Origin: Halomonas sp. JB37
GTDB taxonomy: Bacteria > Pseudomonadota > Gammaproteobacteria > Pseudomonadales > Halomonadaceae
Direction: 5' to 3'
DNA: 64,000 bases
NCBI RefSeq assembly: GCF_002332255.1
Contig: NZ_NRGW01000001.1
Coordinates: 3,596,001 to 3,660,000 of the forward strand
The notes beneath the pieces are model-generated. The model saw nothing but the letters and a program-made list of their open reading frames with translations. It made no database searches and was not told the DNA's origin. Shown here one piece after another: positions 56,674 through 64,000 of this stretch (positions are counted from its first letter, which is position 1; each line of letters begins with the position of its first letter). Both the position numbers and the translations under genes were made by a program.

Positions 56674-58007
56674 ACCAAAAGCGCTCCCCACAAAGCGGCG
56701 GCAGTGGCCAAGAAGTACGCGCCGCTGCAGCGCGCGCGCTGGCCCCGGTGCTCAGCGACCAAGGCTCACTGGCTGGATTAGATGATCACAGCGTAGTGGC
56801 TCGCGATCGCGGGCTGCTAAAAGAACTTTGCTTTGGCACCTGTCGCCGCTTACCGCGTTTGGAAGCCTTAGCCAGCGTGCTGCTTAAGCAGCCGTTTAAG
56901 AAGCGCGACAGCGATGTTCAAGCGCTGCTACTGATCGGTATTTATCAACTGCTGTACATGCGCATTCCGGCCCATGCGGCCGTCGGTGAGACAGCGGGCG
57001 CTGCACGCCTACTCAACAAAGAGTGGGCCACTCGCGTTTTAAATGGCTGCTTACGCCGCCTGCAGCGCGAGTCCGAAGCGCTCCAGGCGCAGGTAGACCA
57101 GGATGAGAACGTCGCGCTAGAACATCCGCCTTGGCTGCTCAATGCGCTGCGTCAGGCATGGCCTGAGCAGTGGCGCGACATCATTGAGGCCAACAACCAC
57201 GCAGGCCCGATGACATTAAGGGTGAATCAGCATCACAATGACCGTGAAGCCTATTTAGCCCTACTGACCGAACAAGGCCTGACGGGTCAGCTATGCCTGC
57301 ATGCCCCCGACGCTATCACTCTGGAAACGCCCTGCGACGTCACGGTACTGCCCGGTTTTGAAGACGGCCACGTTAGCGTTCAAGATGAAGCGGCCCAGCT
57401 GTCGGCGGCGTTACTGGGGCCCGCGCTTGCGCCACGCCCCGGCGCTCGCGTGTTGGATGCTTGCTGTGCACCCGGCGGTAAAACAGCCCATTTGCTTGAG
57501 CAGTTTGATATTCAGCTGACCGCAATTGATAGCGATAACCAGCGCCTAGCGCGCGTGGAAGATACGCTAAGCCGTTTAGGCGTTGAAGCCGTGCTGCAAC
57601 ATGCCGATGCCACCGAGCGCGAGTGGTGGAGCGGCACACCGTTTGATGCCATTTTGCTCGATGCGCCTTGCTCGGGCACTGGCGTTATCCGACGCCATCC
57701 GGATATCAAAAAACTGCGCCGTAAGGACGATATCCGCTCGCTGGCCAAGCTTCAGCGTCAGCTGCTAGACAATCTTTGGCCCATGCTGCGCGAAGGCGGC
57801 ACGCTGCTGTACGCCACCTGTTCTGTGCTGCCGGAAGAAAACGCTGAACAGATTGAGGCGTTTCTTGCTCGCACCCCCGATGCCCACGTTACGACGCCTA
57901 ACGACGTCGCCTGGGGCATTGTCAGCGGTGCAGGTCGTCAATTGTTTCCTGCCGTGAGCAGTCACGATGGCTTTTTTTATGCCAGACTAGAAAAGCGCAC
58001 TGCCTAG
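56670..58007 (+). CDS. rsmB: 16S rRNA (cytosine-967-C5) methyltransferase RsmB
   Basis: 445 residues. The N-terminal NusB-like RNA-binding domain covers about 1-150 (LLIGIYQLLYMRIPAHAAVG). The C-terminal methyltransferase has the SAM-binding VLDACCAPGGKTAHLLEQ, the motif DAPCSGTGVIRRHPDIKKLR, and the catalytic Cys in LLYATCSVLPEENAEQIEAF. It methylates C967 of 16S rRNA. Translationally coupled to fmt. Confidence 0.97.
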   Translation: MNQKRSPQSGGSGQEVRAAAARALAPVLSDQGSLAGLDDHSVVARDRGLLKELCFGTCRRLPRLEALASVLLKQPFKKRDSDVQALLLIGIYQLLYMRIPAHAAVGETAGAARLLNKEWATRVLNGCLRRLQRESEALQAQVDQDENVALEHPPWLLNALRQAWPEQWRDIIEANNHAGPMTLRVNQHHNDREAYLALLTEQGLTGQLCLHAPDAITLETPCDVTVLPGFEDGHVSVQDEAAQLSAALLGPALAPRPGARVLDACCAPGGKTAHLLEQFDIQLTAIDSDNQRLARVEDTLSRLGVEAVLQHADATEREWWSGTPFDAILLDAPCSGTGVIRRHPDIKKLRRKDDIRSLAKLQRQLLDNLWPMLREGGTLLYATCSVLPEENAEQIEAFLARTPDAHVTTPNDVAWGIVSGAGRQLFPAVSSHDGFFYARLEKRTA

Positions 58008-58069
58008 CCGTGGCTACGTTGTTATCGCCCTAGCCTGAGCAGTGAATTTATGACAAGGAAGGAGATATC

Positions 58070-58276
58070 ATGAGTCATCATACCTACAAGCATGTAGAGC
58101 TAACCGGGTCTTCCGAGAAAGGCATCGAGGAAGCAGTACAAAACGCTCTGGCCAAAGCATCGCAGACGATTGAACATATGCGCTGGCTAGAAGTGATTGA
58201 TACCCGTGGCCACATTGAAGACGGCCAGGTAGCGCACTGGCAGGTCACGGTGAAGGTCGGCTTCACGCTAGAGTAA
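58070..58276 (+). CDS. Dodecin
   Basis: 68 residues with the dodecin pattern: [20 protein letters not shown], then [20 protein letters not shown] and the C-terminal [15 protein letters not shown]. Dodecins assemble into hollow 12-mers that bind flavins (or CoA) as a store or buffer. AAGGAGATATC precedes the start. Monocistronic, with its own terminator. Confidence 0.95.
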   Translation: MSHHTYKHVELTGSSEKGIEEAVQNALAKASQTIEHMRWLEVIDTRGHIEDGQVAHWQVTVKVGFTLE

Positions 58277-58294
58277 TACCCACCTGCTTTTCAG

Positions 58295-58326
58295 CGGCGG
58301 CTAGTTTACACTGGCCGCCGTCTTTA
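58295..58326 (+). terminator. Terminator after dodecin gene
   Basis: CGGCGGC (58295-58301) pairs with GCCGCCG (58314-58320), extended by three more pairs including a wobble, followed by TCTTTATT. It separates dodecin from trkA. Confidence 0.8.
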
Positions 58327-58460
58327 TTGCAGCGCATGATAGACGCCCTGGCCCAAAGCACTCGTTCATAAACGCCAGGGTTTTGAAGGAAGGAGTCAAA
58401 AGGCCGCCTCTCGGTCTTTCGACATCGCGCTGGTGCTTTTAACGGAACCGATGCTCAGCA

Positions 58461-59834
58461 ATGAAAATCATCATTCTTGGCGCCGGCCAGGTCGGCGGCA
58501 CCTTAGCAGAACACCTCGCTCGCGAAGAAAACGACATCACCGTCGTCGACACTGATGCCAAAAAACTGCGCGAGCTACATACCAAACTCGACATCCGTAC
58601 CATCACGGGGCCGGGTTCTTATCCTATAGTGCTGCGCCAGGCGGGCTGTGAAGACGCCGATATGTTGATCGCCGTGACGAACAGCGACGAGATCAACATG
58701 ATCGCCTGCCAGGTAGCGCACACGCTGTTTCGTACGCCCACCAAAATCGCCCGGGTACGGGCCACGGCGTACTTGACCCGCAAAGGGCTTTTTGCCCACG
58801 AAGCCATTCCCATTGATGTACTGATCAGCCCAGAGCAGGTGGTCACCGACCACGTACGCCGTTTGATTGAGCATCCAGGGGCGCTGCAGGTACTGGAGTT
58901 TGCCGGTGGGTTGGTTCAGCTGGTGGCGGTTAAGGCCTTTTACGGCGGCCCGCTGGTGGGTCAGGATCTCGCCTTTCTGCGCCACCACATGCCCAATGTA
59001 GACACCCGCGTAGCCGCTATTTACCGACGTAACCGGCCGATCATTCCGCGTGGTGATACCGTGATTGAAGCCGACGACGAAGTGTTTTTCCTGGCCGCCC
59101 GCCGCGACATTCGCGCGGTAATGAGCGAGCTGCGCCGAGTCGAACGCGACTTTCGCCGCGTCGTCATCGCCGGTGGCGGCAATATCGGCGAGCGGCTGGC
59201 AGAGCACTTAGAGCACAGCCACCAAGTCAAGATCATCGAGCACAACCTGGAGCGCTGCACCACGCTTTCGGAACGTCTGGACCGTACCGTCGTACTGCAC
59301 GGCAGCGCCACCAGCAAGCGCCTGCTGGAAGAAGAGAACATTGAAGAGTGCGATATCTTCTGCGCGCTGACCAACGATGACGAGGTCAATATCATGTCAT
59401 CGCTGCTCGCCAAGCGCCTAGGGGCGAAAAAAGTGCTCACGCTGATTAACAACGCGGCGTACGTGGATTTGGTCCAAGGCGGCGAAATCGATATTGCAAT
59501 CTCCCCTCAGCAGGCCACCATCGGCAGCCTGCTCACCCACGTACGTCGCGGCGACATCGTTAACGTGCACTCGCTGCGTCGCGGAGCGGCCGAAGCAATT
59601 GAAGCCATCGCCCATGGCGACAAGCAGTCTTCCAAAGTAGTCGGACGTGCCATTCGTGACATCGACCTACCCGATGGCACCACCATCGGCGCAATTGTAC
59701 GCGGCAAAGAGGTCATTATTGCCCACGGCGATGTCATGGTAGAGAGCGGCGACCACGTGATTCTGTTCGTGATCGATAAGCGGCGTATCCGCGATGTAGA
59801 GCGCCTGTTCCAAGTTGGTTTAACATTCTTTTGA
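58461..59834 (+). CDS. trkA: Trk K+ uptake regulatory subunit TrkA
   Basis: 457 residues with two RCK halves. Each has a Rossmann nucleotide motif: [20 protein letters not shown] (near residue 4) and [20 protein letters not shown] (near 234), and each is followed by a small C domain. TrkA binds NAD(H)/ATP and gates the TrkH channel in the membrane. K+ uptake is central to the first osmotic response in halophiles. Followed 52 bp later by trkH. Confidence 0.96.
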   Translation: MKIIILGAGQVGGTLAEHLAREENDITVVDTDAKKLRELHTKLDIRTITGPGSYPIVLRQAGCEDADMLIAVTNSDEINMIACQVAHTLFRTPTKIARVRATAYLTRKGLFAHEAIPIDVLISPEQVVTDHVRRLIEHPGALQVLEFAGGLVQLVAVKAFYGGPLVGQDLAFLRHHMPNVDTRVAAIYRRNRPIIPRGDTVIEADDEVFFLAARRDIRAVMSELRRVERDFRRVVIAGGGNIGERLAEHLEHSHQVKIIEHNLERCTTLSERLDRTVVLHGSATSKRLLEEENIEECDIFCALTNDDEVNIMSSLLAKRLGAKKVLTLINNAAYVDLVQGGEIDIAISPQQATIGSLLTHVRRGDIVNVHSLRRGAAEAIEAIAHGDKQSSKVVGRAIRDIDLPDGTTIGAIVRGKEVIIAHGDVMVESGDHVILFVIDKRRIRDVERLFQVGLTFF

Positions 59835-59886
59835 TAACCCCAGCATCACTGCCACCCAGAACGAATAACAGGAGCATGCGACAACC

Positions 59887-61335
59887 ATGAGTCTGCGGGT
59901 TATTTTGCGCATTTTGGGGCTGCTGCTGATGCTCTTCAGCCTTACCATGCTGCCTCCCACGCTGATGTCACTATGGTTTCGCGACGGCGTGTGGAGTGCC
60001 TTTATCATCGGCATTGCGATTTCGGTCGCCACGGGGCTATTGCTGTATTTACCCAACCGGCACTCTCAAAAAGAGCTGCGGATCCGTGATGGTTTTATTA
60101 TCGCCGTGATGTTTTGGACGGTGCTGGCGCTGTTTGGCTCGCTGCCGCTGATGCTGTTTGGAGATGGCTCGTTAAGCATTACCGACGCGGTGTTTGAGTC
60201 GTTCTCCGGCTTAACCACCACCGGGGCAACGGTAATTACCGGCATCGACTTCTTACCCGAATCGATTCTTTATTATCGTCAGCAGCTCCAGTGGCTAGGC
60301 GGCATGGGGATTGTGGTATTGGCGGTGGCTATTTTGCCCACCCTTGGCATTGGCGGCATGGCGCTTTATCGTACCGAGATCCCGGGGCCGCTCAAAGACT
60401 CCAAACTCACCCCCCGCATCACCGAAACAGCGAAAGCCCTGTGGTACATCTACGCCACGCTGACGATCGCCTGCATGATTGCGTATATGCTGGCGGGCAT
60501 GAGCTGGTTTGATGCGCTGAGCCACAGCTTTTCCACCGTTGCCAACGGTGGTTTTTCTACGCATGACGCCAGTATCGGCTATTTCGATAGCGCAACGATT
60601 GAAATGATCTGTGTCGTCTTTATGCTGATATCAGCCTTTAGCTTTAGCCTGCATTTTATCGCTTGGCGTGAAAAAAGCCTGCTGCACTACTTCCATGATC
60701 CGGAAGCACGCTTTTTAATGCTCTTCCTGCTCGCCCTGGCGGTGATCACGGTGCTGTCGCTCTGGCTGACAAATACCTACGAAACGGAGCGCGGTTTACG
60801 GCACGGGATTTTCCAGGTGGTGTCTGTCGCCACGACCGCCGGTTATAGCGTCGCCGACTTCTCGATGTGGCCCGGCGCGCTGCCGTTTTTACTCTTTGTC
60901 GCAGCCTTTGTGGGCGGCTGTTCCGGCTCGACGGCGGGCGGCATGAAAGTCATACGGATTATTTTGATCCTTAAGCAGGGCATGCGTGAAATCATGCGGC
61001 TGATTCACCCCAACGCGGTGATTGCGGTGAAAGTCGGTAAAGTCAGCGTTCCCGACGGCATTGCCCAAGCCGTGTGGGGTTTCTTTTCCGTTTACGTCCT
61101 GCTGTTCTTTTTAATGCTGGTAGGAGTAATGGCGACCGGCGTAGATCAAGTGACGGCTTGGTCGACGGTTGGGTCAGCGCTCAACAATCTTGGCCCCGCA
61201 CTGGGTGAAGCCAGCACTAACTATGGCGACTTGCCTAGCCTCGCAAAATGGATATTGGTGATGGCCATGCTGCTAGGACGTCTGGAAATTTTTACGGTAC
61301 TGGTGCTTTTTACTCCCGCCTTCTGGCGACGTTAA
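59887..61335 (+). CDS. trkH: Trk K+ uptake channel subunit TrkH
   Basis: 482 residues with about ten membrane helices. The four selectivity loops are visible: SGLTTTGATVITG (near 106), a second in FSTVANGGFSTHD, a third in VSVATTAGYSVADF and a fourth in GSALNNLGPALGE. GCSGSTAGGMKVIRI is typical of TrkH. It is the K+ pore that pairs with TrkA and is likely important for salt adaptation. Confidence 0.97.
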   Translation: MSLRVILRILGLLLMLFSLTMLPPTLMSLWFRDGVWSAFIIGIAISVATGLLLYLPNRHSQKELRIRDGFIIAVMFWTVLALFGSLPLMLFGDGSLSITDAVFESFSGLTTTGATVITGIDFLPESILYYRQQLQWLGGMGIVVLAVAILPTLGIGGMALYRTEIPGPLKDSKLTPRITETAKALWYIYATLTIACMIAYMLAGMSWFDALSHSFSTVANGGFSTHDASIGYFDSATIEMICVVFMLISAFSFSLHFIAWREKSLLHYFHDPEARFLMLFLLALAVITVLSLWLTNTYETERGLRHGIFQVVSVATTAGYSVADFSMWPGALPFLLFVAAFVGGCSGSTAGGMKVIRIILILKQGMREIMRLIHPNAVIAVKVGKVSVPDGIAQAVWGFFSVYVLLFFLMLVGVMATGVDQVTAWSTVGSALNNLGPALGEASTNYGDLPSLAKWILVMAMLLGRLEIFTVLVLFTPAFWRR

Positions 61336-61381
61336 ATATCACACATCAGGCCTACTTATTTGATCGACTTGAGAGCCGTTA

Positions 61382-62674
61382 ATGAATCACGAAGACACGT
61401 TCCCTGAAGAAGCGTCTGGTAACGATACGCCGGACACACAGACACCACCGCTGGAAGCAGCGCCGGCCTCACTCCCGGCCACCAGCGGGCCGCTAAAAAC
61501 AATTGCCATTGGCGATACCCGCTATACGCTGCTGGGCACTGCCCACGTATCAGCAGAGAGCGCGGACGACGTGCGCAAGCTGCTGGACAGCGGCGCGTTT
61601 GATGCCGTGGCTATTGAGCTCTGTGATGCCCGCCATCACAGCATGTCCAACCCAGATGCCATGGGCGAGCAGGACCTGTTCCAAGTATTTAAAGAAGGCA
61701 AAGCGGGCATGGTGGCCGCAAGCCTTGCGCTGGGCGCTTTTCAGCAGCGCATTGCCGATCAGTCCGGCATTCAGCCTGGGGCAGAAATGCGCGCGGCGGT
61801 GGAAGAAGCTAGCCGGCTGCAGCTACCGCTTCTGCTGGTTGACCGCGATGTGGGCCTGACGCTAAAACGCATTTATCGCAACGTGCCGTGGTGGCAGCGC
61901 TTCTCGCTATTTTCAGGCCTTATCGGCAGCGTGCTATCACGTCAGGATGTTTCCAAAGAGGATATCGAAAAGCTCAAAGAAGGCGATATGCTTGAGGCAA
62001 CGTTCAATGAGTTTGCCGCCGAATCTGAAGCGCTTTATGCGCCGCTTATTCGCGAGCGTGACCGCTATATGGCGCTACGCTTGGCAGAAGATGCCCCTCC
62101 GGGGCGCTACCAGCATGTGCTGGTGGTCATCGGCGCAGGCCACCTGAAAGGTACCGTTGAGCATCTTGAAGCGCCGCTGCCCGCTGACCCTAAGGTTGAG
62201 CGCGAATCACTTGAAGCGACCCCGGCGCCAACGAAACTCTGGAAAATTCTGCCGTGGCTGATTACCGCGCTGGTGTTAACAGGCTTTGCCGTCGGCTTCT
62301 CGCGCAACACCGGCCTTGGCTGGCAGCTGGTTCTTGAGTGGTTCTTGATTAACGGGATTCTTGCGGGCGGTGCGACCATTATCGCTTTAGCACACCCGGT
62401 GACCGTGATCGCCACCTTCTTCGCCGCCCCGCTGACATCACTGAATCCGACGATTGGCGCAGGCTTCGTGGCTGCGGGTGTTGAGCTTTACATGCGTAAA
62501 CCCAAAGTGCGCGACTTCTCAACGTTGCGCCACGATGTCACGCAGCTAAAAGGCTGGTGGAAGAACCGCGTATCGCGCACCTTGCTAGTCTTTATTCTCG
62601 CCACTCTCGGCTCAGCAATAGGCACCTGGGTGGCAGGCTTTAGAATTGCCGGTGCGTTATTTGGCAGTGCGTAA
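61382..62674 (+). CDS. TraB/GumN-family membrane protein
   Basis: 430 residues. The N-terminal 35 residues are low complexity. A TraB-type domain follows, with TRYTLLGTAHVSAESADDVR, AIELCDARHHSM and LVVIGAGHLKGTVEHLEAPL (Glu and His residues of the Tiki/TraB metal site). The C-terminal 160 residues hold three to four membrane helices (ILPWLITALVLTGFAVGFSR and later segments). Relatives include Enterococcus TraB, which lowers pheromone release. The bacterial function is unclear, possibly a membrane metalloprotease. Confidence 0.85.
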   Translation: MNHEDTFPEEASGNDTPDTQTPPLEAAPASLPATSGPLKTIAIGDTRYTLLGTAHVSAESADDVRKLLDSGAFDAVAIELCDARHHSMSNPDAMGEQDLFQVFKEGKAGMVAASLALGAFQQRIADQSGIQPGAEMRAAVEEASRLQLPLLLVDRDVGLTLKRIYRNVPWWQRFSLFSGLIGSVLSRQDVSKEDIEKLKEGDMLEATFNEFAAESEALYAPLIRERDRYMALRLAEDAPPGRYQHVLVVIGAGHLKGTVEHLEAPLPADPKVERESLEATPAPTKLWKILPWLITALVLTGFAVGFSRNTGLGWQLVLEWFLINGILAGGATIIALAHPVTVIATFFAAPLTSLNPTIGAGFVAAGVELYMRKPKVRDFSTLRHDVTQLKGWWKNRVSRTLLVFILATLGSAIGTWVAGFRIAGALFGSA

Positions 62675-62685
62675 AAGCGCTCTTC

Positions 62686-62713
62686 GTAGCGCTCACTCCT
62701 CTGTGAGCGCTAC
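62686..62713. terminator. Convergent hairpin overlapping the DTW gene end
   Basis: GTAGCGCTCAC (62686-62696) pairs perfectly with GTGAGCGCTAC (62703-62713) around TCCTCT. It contains the stop codon and last codons of the minus-strand DTW gene and lies 12 bp after the TraB gene. Neither side has a long T-run, so it may act by shared mRNA-end stabilisation as much as termination. Confidence 0.55.
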
Positions 62714-63487
62714 GTCTCGCTGTGCAGAAAGACGCCGCATGGCGGCGGTCGGCGGGTCTATTTTGTGATGCAGTCGGCTCGCCGCATAGCTATCGTTAAA
62801 CACATCAAAATAATCATCTAACCTATCCGCAGCGGCGATATCACCGCCCTGGCGCAGCAGCTCGATGGCCACTTCTGCCGTACACAGATGCGCTTTAGAC
62901 GCGGGCTTTCTTAACCGATAGCGGGTTTCACGCTCGGTATGTAACGGCAGAATCGGCAATTTATCCAAATAGACGCTTCTGCGAAACATGCGCCGCGCCT
63001 GACGCCAAGTGCCGTCTAAAATAATAAACACCGGAATGCGCGCCTGGCTTTTAGCTTCTTCAACCGCCTCCAGCCCCACTACTCTATCGGCGTAATCTGC
63101 CTGATCGTCTGGAAAAATCAAAAAAGGCGCATAGCGCGGATCTTCCAGCAGTGCCAGCAAGCATGCATCTGGCGCCATCCTATACCAGGTAAACACCTGC
63201 GTCGTCGTCAGCACATCGCGTATCAAACGCCCGGTGTTAGTCGGCTTAAAATGTTCGAGTGGGTGGGTCAATAGCCATACCTGCGCGTGGCTCTCAGCCT
63301 TCACCTGGTACGGGCACAAACAGTTCATAACGGGAAGCTGGCAAGCCTCACAGCGCGTCACAAAACTGCCGCGCGCTTTGAACTCACGCCGAGGTGGACG
63401 CGGATATTCGGCAACGGAGCCGTCGCCATGTCCAGAAAAACCAGGCCCAGAAGAATCAGTATCAACGGGGCGATCAAAAGCAGACAT
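62693..63487 (-). CDS. DTW-domain tRNA-uridine aminocarboxypropyltransferase
   Basis: 264 residues from the ATG at 63487; a TTG at 63499 would add four residues. An N-terminal low-complexity stretch is followed by a zinc-type cysteine set (RCEACQLPVMNCLCPYQ). The signature is IILDGTWRQARRMFRRS with the DTW triad. RYRLRKPASKAHLCTAEVAI completes the domain. TapT-type enzymes put an acp3 group on U47 (or U20) of tRNAs using SAM. Convergent with the TraB gene. Confidence 0.9.
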   Translation of the reverse strand: MSAFDRPVDTDSSGPGFSGHGDGSVAEYPRPPRREFKARGSFVTRCEACQLPVMNCLCPYQVKAESHAQVWLLTHPLEHFKPTNTGRLIRDVLTTTQVFTWYRMAPDACLLALLEDPRYAPFLIFPDDQADYADRVVGLEAVEEAKSQARIPVFIILDGTWRQARRMFRRSVYLDKLPILPLHTERETRYRLRKPASKAHLCTAEVAIELLRQGGDIAAADRLDDYFDVFNDSYAASRLHHKIDPPTAAMRRLSAQRDVALTEE

Positions 63488-63562
63488 CCGCGCTCTCAAG
63501 TGTGGAAAAGGGCGCAGAGTATAAAGGAGCGCGCGCTATCTTGACGAATATTTCCATCGCCA

Positions 63563-63650
63563 CCGTAAACCTAAAAACTTTCCAACGTTGACACATAAAG
63601 CGCAACGCCGCTAAAGTCTCGTCAACTATTAAAACCCAAAAGGTTTACAT
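63563..63650 (+). promoter_or_regulatory. bioB promoter with two candidate BirA operators
   Basis: TTGACA (63588-63593) and TAAAGT (63612-63617) are 18 bp apart. Site 1: CCGTAAACC (63563-63571) and GTTGACACA (63587-63595) with a 15-bp spacer, overlapping the -35. Site 2: TCGTCAACT (63619-63627) and GGTTTACAT (63642-63650) with a 14-bp spacer, at the transcript start. Both resemble the BirA consensus TTGTAAACC, 14-15 bp, GGTTTACAA, so biotin repression is likely. Confidence 0.6.
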
Positions 63651-63651
63651 C

Positions 63652-64000
63652 ATGTCATTAGCCCGCGAAAAACGCCTTAGTCAGCGTCACGACTGGACGC
63701 TGGATGAAATCAACGCGCTTTTCGCGCTACCGTTTAACGACCTACTGTTTCAAGCCCAGCAGGTTCATCGTGCCCACTTTGACGCTAACGCGGTGCAGAT
63801 TTCGACGCTACTATCGATTAAAACCGGCGCCTGCCCAGAAGACTGCAAATACTGCCCCCAGTCCGGCCACTACAATACCCAGCTTGAAAAAGAGAAACTG
63901 CTGGAAATCGAGAAAGTCGTCGAACAAGCCAAAGCGGCTAAAGAAGCCGGTGCGAGCCGTTTTTGCATGGGAGCAGCGTGGCGAAGCCCGCGCGATAAGG
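63652..64000 (+). CDS. bioB: Biotin synthase BioB (partial, cut by window edge)
   Basis: The frame starts at the ATG at 63652 ([20 protein letters not shown]) and runs open to the window end, about 116 codons. The radical SAM motif is [16 protein letters not shown] (CxxxCxxC), and [17 protein letters not shown] is the usual following segment. It inserts sulfur into dethiobiotin using Fe-S clusters, the last step of biotin synthesis. The candidate BirA sites in front of it fit biotin control. Confidence 0.96.
   Translation, partial: MSLAREKRLSQRHDWTLDEINALFALPFNDLLFQAQQVHRAHFDANAVQISTLLSIKTGACPEDCKYCPQSGHYNTQLEKEKLLEIEKVVEQAKAAKEAGASRFCMGAAWRSPRDK

Overview
The window looks like chromosomal DNA of a halophilic gammaproteobacterium, most likely Halomonas or a close relative (family Halomonadaceae). 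This is an inference from gene order (isc-ndk-rlmN-pilF-rodZ-ispG-hisS-yfgM-bamB-der; lysM-like/dprA/tsaC/hemF/aroE facing def-fmt-rsmB-trkA-trkH), acidic protein composition, TRAP and peptide transporters, and the K+ uptake genes. No database search was possible. No integrase, transposase, phage gene, rRNA or CRISPR array was recognised.

Region 1 (1-10 kb, accessory, almost all on the minus strand). It starts with a ribonuclease Z-type metallo-hydrolase cut by the window edge. A diverged second copy of its 5' end lies 1.1 kb away, and a hypothetical gene broken by an in-frame stop sits between the copies. Next comes a membrane protein gene split at an A8 tract. Then follows a four-gene operon, transcribed 9925 to 3524: an SMC/MukB-like ATPase, a small KITE-like subunit, a kleisin-like subunit and a TOPRIM protein. 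I read this as a Wadjet/MksBEFG-type condensin immunity system with an SMC-first gene order. It is the best candidate here for a less described system.

Region 2 (10-28.3 kb, catabolic and transport). A GntR regulator and a histone-deacetylase-family amidohydrolase diverge from a Dpp-like peptide ABC importer, which is followed by an FAD-linked oxidase and an aminotransferase. Converging on these is a long minus-strand series: AraC regulator, RidA, ornithine-cyclodeaminase-like protein, TRAP transporter, two more deacetylase-family amidohydrolases and a branched-chain-type aminotransferase. Together they suggest import of acylated amine or peptide-like compounds, removal of the acyl group, then transamination and oxidation. 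The true substrate is unknown. A tRNA-Leu gene marks the border to core genes.

Region 3 (28.5-50.4 kb, core): queA-tgt-yajC-secD-secF (queuosine and Sec export), suhB, trmJ, cysE, then iscR-iscS-iscA with no iscU, hscBA or fdx, followed by ndk, rlmN, a pilF-type TPR lipoprotein, rodZ, ispG, hisS, yfgM, bamB and der. Two putative lipoproteins follow, one an M48 protease.

Region 4 (50.5-64 kb, core): aroE, hemF, tsaC, dprA and a LysM-associated-type gene on the minus strand; def, fmt, rsmB, dodecin, trkA, trkH and a TraB-family membrane protein on the plus strand; a DTW-domain tRNA-modification gene on the minus strand; and the start of bioB behind two candidate BirA operators.
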